From NCBI GenBank assembly GCA_002812745.2, contig NCSJ02000379.1:1-39052 (forward strand): a DNA stretch of 39,052 nucleotides, written 5' to 3'. The stretch is from Scytalidium lignicola. Its lineage: Eukaryota; Ascomycota; Leotiomycetes. How positions within the stretch are numbered: position 1 is the first letter of the stretch; each line of letters starts with the position of its first letter. Below the pieces are notes generated by a model. That model saw only the letters and a list, made by a program, of their open reading frames with translations. It was not told where the DNA came from and did not search any database. Position numbers and translations under genes: made by a program. Shown here piece by piece: positions 19,059-29,483 of this stretch.

Positions 19059-22000
19059 TCATCCCATTTCAGGATACGTCTCTCCTTTTGTAGTCCGCTG
19101 CTCTACTGTTTCACCGTTTAGACCTTTTGAGTCAGCCCCATTTTCAAGCAATAACCTGACAACTCCCTCATGTCCTTCACGTGCAGCAAATGACAATGGT
19201 GTTTGACCAGTACAGTCTTGAGATTTTAGATCTGCACCATTTTCAAGCAGCAACCTAACAAGTCCTTCATGTCCTCTACATGCAGCATATAACAATGATG
19301 TTTCACCACACTGGTCTTGAGAGTTCGGATCAGCACCATTTTCAAGCAATAACCTAACAATTCCTTCATGTCCTCTATATGCAGCAAATGACAATGGTGT
19401 TTGACCAGTACAATCTCGAGATTCCAGCTCAGCATCTTTTTCAAGCAATAACCGAACAATTCCCTCGTGTCCTTCACCTGCAGCATGTAACAATGGTGTG
19501 TGACCAAACTGGTCTTGAGATTTCGGATCAGCACCTTTTTCAAGCAATGATCCGGTGACTATCTTGTGACCTCTACTTACAGCATATGATAGCAGCGTCC
19601 CGCCCTTACTGTCTTTCACATTGGTTGCAACAGGACCTGCATTTGCCCCGAGAAGAGCATCAACAACATTGTTAACTCCGAAGTATGCCGCTAAATGAAG
19701 CCCTGTCACTTGTCGTGGAATACCATTGGAGCATTCGAGGTATAGATTCTCGAGCCTTAAAGGTTGGCTGGCTACCTCAGCTTTCACATCACTCTTTAAA
19801 AACTGGAGAACTTCCAAGCACGTGGTGGATATTGCACGGGCATGGTGGCCCCAGTGGTTTGCAGCGTAGTCGTAGAATGGATATGACAGTAACAGCCACC
19901 GATACTCGCCAAATGTTTCACAAAACTCAGTTTCAAAGACGTCGAATGAGAGGTAAGTAGCACAGATTCTTGTAATCTCAGTTTCAGTATCCGGCAGCCA
20001 TTCCTTTTCTCTCTGCTTCAGGTATTCCTGCGTGGTGTAGTGAACCAATCGAATAATATTACTCACCTCATCAATAGTGACTAGCCCTAAACATACTGAC
20101 ACCATATCCCTGATATGAGGAAGGTCCCCATGATCAAATTCTAGCTTTCCTGCCTTTGTTGCAAGGGCATGTTGAAGTTCTGATGTAGTAAGTGGCCTCT
20201 TCGCAAACGTGACCCAAGACAAGACTTTCATCGCAAGGTCTTTCAAGCCTTTCTTCTGATTGTTTATTTTCTTCATATTTTGTTCGTATGCATCTTCCAA
20301 TATTTTTGCCTTTTGATCTTCACCTAATCCTTGCTCCTGTCTTCGGAAGAGTTCTAACATGCCTCGGATATCGTTTACGGTGAGTTTGTCGTCCAGCAAA
20401 CCAAGATAGATTTGAGCCAAAAGGAACCTATAGAAGGTGAGCGAAGTGAATTTGCTTATCATCTTGAAGCAATGTCTTACATCCCACTGGCTGCCCCTGA
20501 GATTCCCGTTTTGATCTCATCTTGTAACTGTCGATGCTCTTGAACAAAATGCGGTAGCTGTCCTATATGATTATCTATGTATTTCTCTATATCTTCGTTG
20601 CTAGCTTGAATCTCTAGCGACACGTGGCTCTTGAACTGATCAACTATCTCGGGAATAAATCTGGAGGTTGCAAAGACATTAACTCGGTACCCTTCTTGAA
20701 GGTTGAAGAGCGCTGACAGAAGTCTCCACCGGCAGCTATCCAATACTTGGCACTCATCAAGTGCATCAATAACTATAATCACTTTTGAAAATGTTGCAGT
20801 TATAGACTGGATGGTTTTTAATATTTCATCAAGTGACGGTCGCGTGCGTTTAGTGCTATGGTAGCTGTAAAGGTCTCTTACGCTCCCTGGTAGGGAAGCC
20901 TGGCTGCCAACCAGCTGTTTCAGTAAGTTCGCTAGCAAGCTTTCAATCTTTTGCTCCTCCTGTCGTTGAAAATTGCAATAGATGTACGCGATTCCAACGG
21001 TAGAATCGTTCCGGAATCTATCGTGGATATCATTGATTACGATGGATGTGAGCATCGTCTTCCCTGCGCCAGGAATACCCGGACAAAATAAGATCTGTCC
21101 ATTTGCGTTAAGCCATGTCTGGTACTCTGTGGTATCCAAAAGCCATTGGCCAGTGCCTTGTTGTCGTCGTCCAATATAGTCAGTCTGCTGAGGACTATAA
21201 TCTACCGGTGTAAGCCAATTGAGGACCTTAGTCTCACCATCTATTCTCTGTCTAGCTCTGATCTGTGCAACATCTTCCCTAATAGGGATTATAGTTTCGA
21301 CAACTACCTTACTATTAGTGGTTCGATACTATTTGTGAGTTTGAGCTTAGACAATTAATGGAGCGAGCAGTCTAATGAACTTACCTTCTTTCATCATTTG
21401 TGCCACAGCTTCCATGTTGTTAACATCCTGGGTCTGAACAACCCTTAGAAGGTCCTTCGCATAGGCCGCCGCGACTACCGCACCGTACGGCTGCCAGAGC
21501 TTGTTTTTATGATCATCAGAATAATCGCATATTCCCTGGATAACAACACACGGGAAGTTATCCATTAGGCCTGTAGCTTCCATCTCGAAACAACTGACTC
21601 CCCATGCATCCCGCAATTCATTCCGGCGGAGCGCAGATCTCATTACTGCATCCCCAGATGCTATCAGTCCGTAATGAATAACAGGATCGTCCGATTCTCT
21701 GTCAAGCCGACTCTCCACCTGTGTAGCATTGCATTCTGAGTAATCTTCTCTGCCAACATGATGACAATCTGCTTTAAATAGCTGATCTTGGTCCCTGCCT
21801 GGAAAGCAATACGACCTTAGGGCCTGCAGTTTCTTTGACTTTTCAGCTACTTCATGTATGTATTAAGTGATGCTACCTTCTCCAAAATCATGATCAGATT
21901 GTAGATTTTCAACCCCTTTCAATAAAATGATGGGAGGCTTGTTTAAGTGGGATTCAATGGAGAACTGCTCCTCGCCCTTCCATTTCCCCTTGCCATATTG

Positions 22001-22519
22001 CAGAACGCCGCCTTAAGAATACTAGTACAGTCAGTTCTATAACACTTGGTTGACATTTCATACAAAAAGGGGGTGATACTCACCGTGGCCACCCTTTGGG
22101 GTACTAACAACAACATCACCCAGGCGAATGTCGTTTAAGGGGTCCTTAGGATCAGGCTGCTTTGGTGCTCCTCCTCCGACACCAACCATTAACCCAAAAC
22201 GGATGTTAGGGAATGTGCGAAGCAAATTGGTTGCTGTTTGAGCTGCAGCATTTGTTCCATAGGTACCCGATCCAGTGAATGTTATGACAATATTATGTTC
22301 CTTTATGCGACCAAGGAGATAGCTATTGTCGTCTCGCTTAGCAGAAGGAAGGCGCTCATGTTCTTCATCGAGTAAGGCATGTGCCGCGTTTAATTCGGAT
22401 TTGAGAACGCAGATCCATCCTATCGTATAGGCATTTTGGTCTAATTTTCGTTTTTGACTGACTTTATGCTCCAACTTCCGCCTTTTATTGCTGTGCTGCG
22501 TTTCCTCCTCCCCATCCAT
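19059..22519 (-). pseudogene. PNP-NACHT-ankyrin NLR, four exons, one in-frame TAA
   Basis: Exons 22519-22084, 22011-21385, 21303-20481 and 20427-19059 total 3,255 nt, or 1,084 codons plus stop. Introns are 72, 81 and 53 nt. In order: a basic N-terminus (NKRRKLEHK), a PNP/UDP phosphorylase domain (YTIGWICVLKSELNAAHALLD, GLMVGVGGGAP, RLGDVVVSTP, CFEMEATGLMDNF, GICDYSDDHKN), a linker ([21 protein letters not shown]), then NACHT with Walker A GIPGAGKT and Walker [12 protein letters not shown], a helical region (RPLTTSELQHALA, VHYTTQEYL), and about six ankyrin repeats. This is a fungal NLR, a self/non-self or innate-immunity receptor in which ligand binding by repeats would trigger NACHT oligomerisation. 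The only defect seen is TAA at 21865-21863 inside the PNP domain, where Gln (CAA) is expected. It is either a recent pseudogene or a stop-containing allele. Confidence 0.82.
19110..19660 (-). repeat. 99-bp ankyrin-coding tandem repeats with an alternating 198-bp pattern
   Basis: The ankyrin array is made of 33-residue units whose DNA is so alike that tccttcatgtcctctatatg-type segments recur every 99 bases (around 19164, 19263, 19362, 19461). Units alternate: those starting QDQFGHT/QDQCGET (2 and 4) and those starting DCTGQTPLSFAA (3 and 5). This implies duplication of a two-unit block. Confidence 0.75.
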
Positions 22520-23117
22520 GATGTATTATTTACTGATTTGTTTAGTCCCGAACGTGGCGGCTTACGCTTGTATATGGGCCGCTGATGGCGATCCAGCTGT
22601 TACAAACGTATCTTGAAGCAATTTATGTCAGGGAAGGTGGAGGTCGATGGGTTCTAACTTCCGCAACGCCGATTCGATTCTTCGATGGCAATGAAGCTAG
22701 ATCTTGTTTGAAAGCTTTTAGGGGTGTTTGAGTGGAAAGTGTTGTGTACGATATTGCAAGGCTCTGGGGAAGAGAAGAAATAAGGCTGCGACGTGCAGCC
22801 AACCACGTGCAGGGGCGTAGCATGAAAGGTTACCATAATTACGCTTGTGCAAGGAGATAAGCAGTCCTTATCGTGGGTGCTTTGAAGGATGTTCTGGACT
22901 AAGCACCTTCTCATATTGCGCTAGCGTCTTGACTGTTTCTTGTGGTATAAAATAGTTAGATGCATAATCAGGCTCAAAATTAGCCATACTTCTTATAAAT
23001 TGCCGTGGCAGGTCTGTCAGATAACAGCTAGTTATTTGATTACTGTTCCAGCGCCCTCCTCGACGGATTTGAGCCTCAGAAACGTTATTTACCTTATGAC
23101 AATAATGTCTCAGAGAC
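22520..23117. other. Region upstream of the NLR, no gene recognised
   Basis: It holds the presumed NLR promoter. Minus-strand frames at 22623-22914 lack family features. Confidence 0.3.
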
Positions 23118-23355
23118 GGATATCATTTTCTTTGCTCTAAACTCTGCCCTCCAACCCTAACCATAAGACCGAATTTGATTGGGAAACTGCGTCGCATATC
23201 CTTTGTAACAATTGCAGTTGGACCATTTCCCATAAAGCTAGCTGGAAGACATGTAATAACAAATTGTGAACCCCAATTCTGCTCAGTGTGTATTCGTTGT
23301 CATCGCCATCTCCTTTCTTCAATTTAGGATGGGTTTCATCCAGCATGGCTACCAC
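23118..23355 (-). pseudogene. PNP-domain N-terminal fragment, frameshifted
   Basis: The minus strand reads VAMLDETHPKLKKGDGDDNEYTLSRIGVHN in one frame and then continues in another as TCLPASFMGNGPTAIVTKDM, SFPIKFGLMVRVGG. Both match consecutive parts of the fungal PNP effector domain (compare LLDEEHERLPSAK and GLMVGVGGG of the neighbouring NLR), so at least one frameshift is present. The domain breaks off after about 80 residues. It lies on the same strand as the NLR and downstream of the S8 fragment. Confidence 0.65.
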
Positions 23356-23477
23356 AGCAGCCTTCTCAGTTGTTAAAGCTCATATGACTCCGAACTGTTA
23401 ATCGTCGTGTGTTCGGATAAGGTGTGCCATCGTAGCGTCGATAAGTTGTTCATGAAATCGCAGTATACGAAGTCGTT

Positions 23478-24140
23478 TTAACTGTAGCAGTTTCGCAGCA
23501 GCCATTCCGACCTGGGTCCAACATTATGCAAGGAGAGTCTCCAACAGATCATAGTGCGACAAGGCTGAGGTACTGGATGCGGACTAGGGTGTTGCGATGG
23601 GCAAGAATGATTTTCAACGTGAAAATTGTATGCCAAGTTAGAATTGTTCGTGAAGTGAGAATGGTTTACGAAGTTTACAATGTCGAGTTTCCTGAACTCA
23701 TCATGAGGTATTCCCGCATACGGATCATTGGGGTTTTTCTGTGCGTTGATTCCAGTCTGGAGAAAGTTGTTGGCGGTGTGAAAATCCGATGGATTCTTTG
23801 GAAACCTAGTAGTGATACCAGTAAGCATGTTAGTATTTATGCGATTATAGACCTGCGAAGCATCGAAGTTGATCTTGTCTCCTTCGTAGCCAACATATAT
23901 TGCTATGACTCCTGCTGCGAAAGGAGTCGCCATGCTTGTTCCGTTGGCTTCACGATATGAATTATCACTATCAGCCCAGGTGGAAGGTATCTGAACACTA
24001 GGAGCAATTACACCAACAGCTTTGCCATAATTTGAGTGTAGCCATTTCTTGTATTCTCGATCAGCTGCAGCAACGCAAAGAGTGGAAGGGTATCTATATC
24101 TATTCAGAAAGATTCCCTTGGTCTGGCATGAGTGCCGCAT
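23478..24140 (-). pseudogene. Subtilisin-like (S8) serine protease, C-terminal third
   Basis: S8 proteases use Asp, His and Ser. Only the Ser part is left: YPSTLCVAAADREYKKW, then NGTSMATPFAAGVIAIYV with the catalytic Ser in GTSMATPFAAG. The Asp and His blocks and the propeptide are absent, and upstream sequence (24145-24250) does not continue the domain. The C-terminal 60 residues are low-complexity (FTNNSNLAYNFHV, SQHPSPHPVPQP). S8 domains occur both as secreted subtilases and as N-terminal effector domains of fungal NLRs. The adjoining PNP fragment on the same strand favours NLR debris, but this is inference. Confidence 0.7.
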
Positions 24141-24429
24141 TCGGTATGAGATATGAGGCTGGGATGCTTGATCTGGGCGCCAAGAAAGCAGACGTTATTT
24201 TCAAGAACAGCAGAACTTTCAAAAGTTCCATTGGGAGTGAATAAGAAATAGCAGTTGCTAAGATGAAGAATTTAGAGAAAAGAAATAAATGGTACTCAAA
24301 GTCGACGAGCAGGCTTTTCATTCCCTCCTATTGCAAAAAAAGAACTGGGTTTTAATCCCTCTAATCGGCTAGTTCTAGCCAACCTGCCTGGCAGCAGCCC
24401 TTTTCTGCTTGCAAGAAGTTGCCATGTAG

Positions 24430-24903
24430 TTGCAAACTTTAAACATCATCGGCCAAGATACTGTAACACGAATGCTCATCATTTCACCAAGAATTTGCAT
24501 TTTGGTCGTCATGTTCTGGAGACAAAAACTCTTAACACTAGCCTTACTTGGAACTCTGCTTGCTATCAGCTGGAAATATTTCACGCTGAAGCCTGTCCAA
24601 TACGAAGCGTTATTTCCCAACAGTAAGCTCTCATGCGAACAAGTCATTGCCCAGGGATATATTGTCTATCTTGCGCTGAGTTACACACTTGAACAACACT
24701 CTATGACTATCCACCGGGATATCACACCTCACGTTGAGCGTATCCTCAACTTTCACGAGGACAAAGTTGTTTATGTTGGGCAGGCAATCGACGACGATCT
24801 TTTAACTGCTATTCAAGCAGATCCAAATGTCGAATCAGTCTACCATAGCCCAAAGATTTTCACTGATGGGGGCAACGGTGGACGGAGAAATACTTTTTCT
24901 TAA
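24430..24903 (+). CDS. I9-type peptidase inhibitor/propeptide-like protein with N-terminal membrane anchor or signal
   Basis: The frame opens at 24430. The ATG at 24511 (MFWRQKLLTLALLGTLLAIS) is the likelier start, since it puts a signal or anchor segment first and gives about 130 residues. The rest resembles the subtilisin propeptide/I9 inhibitor fold: GYIVYLALSYTLEQHS, then HVERILNFHEDKVVYVG, then a conserved end AIQADPNVESVYHSPKIF. The family acts as an intramolecular chaperone and inhibitor of subtilases, and stand-alone versions inhibit vacuolar or secreted S8 proteases. No protease domain follows. It diverges from the S8 fragment, 290 bases away. The frame is undamaged and ends just before the AT-rich compartment. 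Confidence 0.6.
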   Translation: MQTLNIIGQDTVTRMLIISPRICILVVMFWRQKLLTLALLGTLLAISWKYFTLKPVQYEALFPNSKLSCEQVIAQGYIVYLALSYTLEQHSMTIHRDITPHVERILNFHEDKVVYVGQAIDDDLLTAIQADPNVESVYHSPKIFTDGGNGGRRNTFS

Positions 24904-26415
24904 GGTAAGGTTGAGAATCTATTAAGATTGTTACTTTAGGAAATCCTTTTGATGCTAATAAAATAAAGACTACCAATTAGCACTTAAGAGTAATTGGCCT
25001 TATAATATGTTATGATTTTGAAATGACCAATCAGTGATTAAATAGGTTTAATCTAATTATAAGGCAATGTTGTCTTAAGTACTAGGGTTGGAAAAGTCCA
25101 AATCACTGTATAGAAGACTTTGCTTTACTGTATAAAATCCTTAGATGGTTCCTTTTAATTACTCAAAGAGTTTATTTAACCTCTTGAACATTTTTAACTA
25201 TATAATATTGTGTAGTTTAATTTGATTGTTATATTTAACATCTTGTAATATTTTCCTTGTTTTATTATATATATATGCTTTCCCCTCTTCTGGTCATTGC
25301 TTGCAGTAGCGACAGCCCACAGATCATATCCGTTGTTGTACCCCTTTACTTGTTAGAGTATGAAAGTGAGTATTTCCAAGAAAATATATTGTTTTTTCCT
25401 TCTTCCAATATTAATATATTGGTTTTTGTGTAATAATCAGTTATCTACAACGTCACTAGTAGTGCCTCAAGAGCAGTTGAGATCCCCTTTGTTCTACAAG
25501 GCTAAGCTCCATCTGCCGGTGAAACTCTCAACCGTGGCACACAGAACTACTTGAAGCCGGCAGTTGTGGTTTTCACAAGAGCTCTTTATGGTGATGCTGA
25601 AATTAAGGAGATGTAAGAGGCTTGTAAGGGGGAAAGTATAATGCTGTGGTTAAGGATGGATATAAGCGTATCAAGACTGTTACTGGGGCTAGGGTATGGG
25701 GAGTATATTGTAAAGAGGGTTAAAGCATGTATAAAGAGGATTAAGGTAGAGGGGAAACTAGGAGAAGATGAAGTCTGGTTTTACTAATACAATAAGTGAA
25801 AAGTTTGCTATACTATAGTCTTACTTAACAATCTCTAAGCTTGAATCATGGTTAAATCTAAGATGGTGAAGATTTTAGTAAGGATGGATAATATAAAACT
25901 TCAATAATAATAACTGTGTTATCTTGTTATGATTTTTTTTAAGTAATATAAAGAGTTGTGTTATAAGGTTAAGGGATTAGTTTATATTATATTTCTAGTT
26001 ATAACTACTATATATATTAAAGTAGTAGTTCAAAGGCTTAATGCAATAACATTACATGAACTCCTTTATGCTTATATCTTTATTTTATAATCTCTTCTAA
26101 GCTTATTATTCTGTCTTTAAGATATACTTAATTGTATGATTAGTATACAAAGACAAATTATTATTGATTATGACTTATCCATAGTATTCTAATAATTAAA
26201 GGATAAATAATTATAATCAGTTAAGTCTAAACTTATACTTTTCTATATCTTTACCTTGAAGATGAAGTTCAACAAAGACAACATGTAGTATACTTTGTAA
26301 GTTGTTTAACAAAAACCTTTTATAACCCTTTGTCAAAGACTTTCTCATAATCTATATCTTATACAATAAGTGTTAAGTTAATATGCTAATCAGAGTATGA
26401 CTTCTCTTAGAGTAT

Positions 26416-26600
26416 AGTAGTAATATAAGGGAAGTAAGGTGTAAAGGGAACAAGAGCTTAATTGACTTAACTAAGTTAACTCTAGAATTACATTACTTGA
26501 CCTCCTGGTTACGCGTTATATAGATCACGTGATCACGTGATCTAGGAACATAAGGTCACAGGATTTCCCCTACACCTTATTTTCTCAACATATTATTACT
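26416..26600. repeat. 185-bp inverted-repeat element with a double CACGTG palindrome
   Basis: The outer arms agtagtaatat (26416-26426) and atattattact (26590-26600) are inverted, followed inward by taaggtgtaaagggaa against ttcccctacacctta. Differences between arms are mostly A/G or C/T. The interior holds a perfect 22-bp palindrome at about 26524-26545 made of two overlapping atcacgtgat units. It could be a MITE-like element. Alternatively the inner TGTAAAGGG...CCCCTACA part may be a solo LTR. Confidence 0.45.
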
Positions 26601-27417
26601 TAATTCTTAAATTCAAATTAATTAAGTTATATTCTTAATATTAACATTAGTTAACTAAACATTAAAATAATTAATGTATAAAACACTTAAAATTTATACA
26701 TTAAGTATATTAAATCTTTATAAGAATTCAATTTAATTATAAATAATTAAATTCAAAGAAATACTTCTATAAGCTGAATAAGTTATAAAAGCTTTAAAGG
26801 TTATATAATTATATGTTGATTTAAGAACTTTTAAAGATTAAGAATTAGAAATTACATCTTTAAATATAACTATTCTCATTTAACAATTATACTTTTTAAA
26901 TCTTAAATTATTATATTGTCTAGTAAAATGTATAAAAGACCTTTTACCCTTAGAATCATAATTATTAACATGATTATAGTAATATAATATTCAATCTAGT
27001 TTTAAAATGCAAATAAAGAGAGTATATCCATTCTTATAAGTATACTTTTGAATAATAGCTTTTAAAGTAGTAATATCAGTATAAACAGCTTGACTACATG
27101 AAGAAAATGCTTTAGTAATCATGATAATTGAAATAACGTAAATAGTAGTAGAGGTAATAATAAAGATAGTAGTNAAAAGTGGTAGTAAAGGTGATAAAAA
27201 TGGAAATTGTGCAAATTATGCGAAATATGCAATTTATTATAAGATTAAGTGATTCTTTACTAATTTAAGTATAAGTGTATAGTTTGTAGATGTCCAGTAT
27301 TATTGTGTATAAATATAAGGATGTACTAAGTGTGTAAATTTAACTTAAACTTATTTTTTTATCCTTTAATTTGAAATGTATTATTATTGTTATTTTCTGA
27401 TTATAAGGTATATATAG
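26601..27417. other. AT-rich, no gene
   Basis: No coding frame; only A/T-rich sequence with one ambiguous base at 27174. Confidence 0.5.
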
Positions 27418-27655
27418 ACTGGCCGGACCGTTGCATTGGACCGTNGTCTGGACCAGACCATGAGGTTTTTACGGACTGTTTCAGACCGTGGTCTGAGCAA
27501 TTTAAATTGTGGGGACCGTTTTCAGACCGTAGACCGTACGGTCCAGACCGTGAGGACTACAGTCTGAAGTCAAAAATTTGAGACCGGACCATACGGTCTA
27601 CGGTCTGAAACCAAATAAATATGGGGACTGTTTTGAGACTGTANACCGTACAGTC
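27418..27655. repeat. AGACCGT-rich palindromic repeat block
   Basis: About 240 bases are dominated by agaccgt, its inverse acggtct and the related ggacc/ggtcc, with local palindromes such as agaccgtacggtcc. It is bounded on both sides by nearly pure A/T. The words occur in both orientations, so the single strand could fold extensively. Two ambiguous bases (27445, 27644) fall in copies of the core. No coding role is seen; it is probably part of a dispersed repeat. Confidence 0.55.
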
Positions 27656-28114
27656 TCAGCTAAATTTTAAATTAAAATAATAAATATAATTATTTATTAA
27701 ATTTAATTTATATTACTGTTACTGTAAAATGTTACTGTTTTTATTTAATAAATAATTTATTAATAAATAATTATATTTATTATTGTCAGTTCACCTGTAA
27801 CACGAAGTACAGTATACAATTATACGTAATATACTCATTATGCTATTCCATAGTTGTTATACAATTAAAGGTAAGAAGGCAAAGTTGTAAGAGCTTCGCT
27901 CATTCCCACTACCTAATCAGGACTAGCTTACAAGGGCATGTGAATATCATGTGTACATAACTACTATTCTACTAACATTAGAGTTACTCTAAAAATGGCC
28001 GTACACTGTAACTCCCAAAACGCTCAAATCCATAGAGTTTTCCTAATCACATGCTAATTACCTAATTAAGAATAACTCCAAATCCCTTCTTTGTAAGATC
28101 TTCTGTTCCACTAC

Positions 28115-29000
28115 CTACACTGTTATGTTCTACTTATTCTACCACTTCCAATTGCACTTTATTAGTATCCAACAGTTGTTTCAGAGTGTTTGATAACTTT
28201 CCTTTGGTCATGAAATCAGCTGGATTTGTAATTCCTTCAATCTATTATACTTTAGTAATTTAACATTGTTTGTACACTTGGCAAAGGCGCATTATATCAA
28301 TCATAAACTGCTTTTCCTGTGTAATTCCTAACTTGACAAGGCAATTATACAATAACCTTGAATCTGTACATATAACTAGTAAGAAGTCGATTTTGAGGAT
28401 TCCTTTAATAGTTAACTTGATCATAACCCCTATATCAAATCCATAAGCTATTCTATATAGTTCTAAGGCTAAAATGTTATGTATAACCCTTTTGTACTTG
28501 ATTAACATCCAGTAAAACATATTCATGTTTCCTTTACAGTTTGTAAGTATTATAATATAGCTAATTTATAACAATAAGTCTTTATTATTTACAAATGAAG
28601 CGTTTATAAAGATTAATAGTTGTAATGTCTTCTTATCAAGCTTGACAAATTGTATTCCCCTAATAACATTCTGAATTTGCTATTATAAGTATTTATTCAG
28701 TGATTTCATATCTTCTTAACTAAGATTAATAGCTTAAGCAATTACTGATAAGTTGTATAATGCTTTCAGTTGACAAACTGAAGTTATATATACTCTTCAA
28801 GTATATTGTACAATATATTACTTCTTAGTAATAAGGTTTTAACATACAATTCCTTATAAGCTTGTTATAGTAGTTGATTTCCTGGTTATAAGTTGTAGAT
28901 TAACATATTAACATTCTTGAATAAGTGAAATTCCAATATTATTCAATTATATAATACCCTTATTAAACTTAATTCCCTTGTTAATAATTAATGTTTTACA
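28115..29000 (-). mobile_element. Ty1/Copia retrotransposon remnant: RT end and RNase H
   Basis: The minus strand reads like the C-terminus of a fungal Copia polyprotein: FINASFVNNKD, ILALELYRIAYGFDIGVMIK, LVICTDSRLLYNCLVKLG, TQEKQFMIDIMRL, then TNPADFMTKGKLSNTLKQLL. The TDS and ALELY segments correspond to RNase H active-site regions. Before it, in minus order, come VCQLKALYNLSVIA and IRGIQFVKLDKKTLQLL. Many TAA/TAG codons interrupt it. The region 27,780-28,110 beyond its stop may hold the 3' LTR, but its boundaries are not visible. Confidence 0.8.
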
Positions 29001-29483
29001 TTCTTTTACTAAGAAATTAGCCTTTTTCAACTATTCTTACTTAAGTTTAACAAATTGAACATCTTTGACAAATAAGGTATTATTAGTTTAAAGCCTTACA
29101 ATATCAAAAGGTTTAGTATTATATAATAAGCAAAAGTTATATGTTAACAGTTTTATAATAAGCACTTTGACATAATAAGAATAANAANAAGAATAAGAAT
29201 AATTCAGGTATTAAAAAGCATAAAANGACAAACTTCAAGCTTAGATGTAAGTTATAAAAAGTCTAAATCTAAAGCTCGATCTAATTCTACTTCAAGTTCA
29301 GTTATAAGCTCTGAATTAAATATTCCTTTATTAACTAATTCATTAATATTACCTGAAAGAATAATAAATCGACGTTTATTAGAGCCTTCAAGCTTAATAA
29401 GCTCAAATATTGTTGATTTAACTCAAGATAATACACAAAATACGCAAAATACGCAAAATTACAAGTATAATAATAATAAATCC

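Noticed and set aside
19226..19543. Minus-strand frame of 105 codons in the ankyrin region
   Set aside because: It is an alternate frame of the ankyrin DNA repeats, open only because the repeat is periodic.
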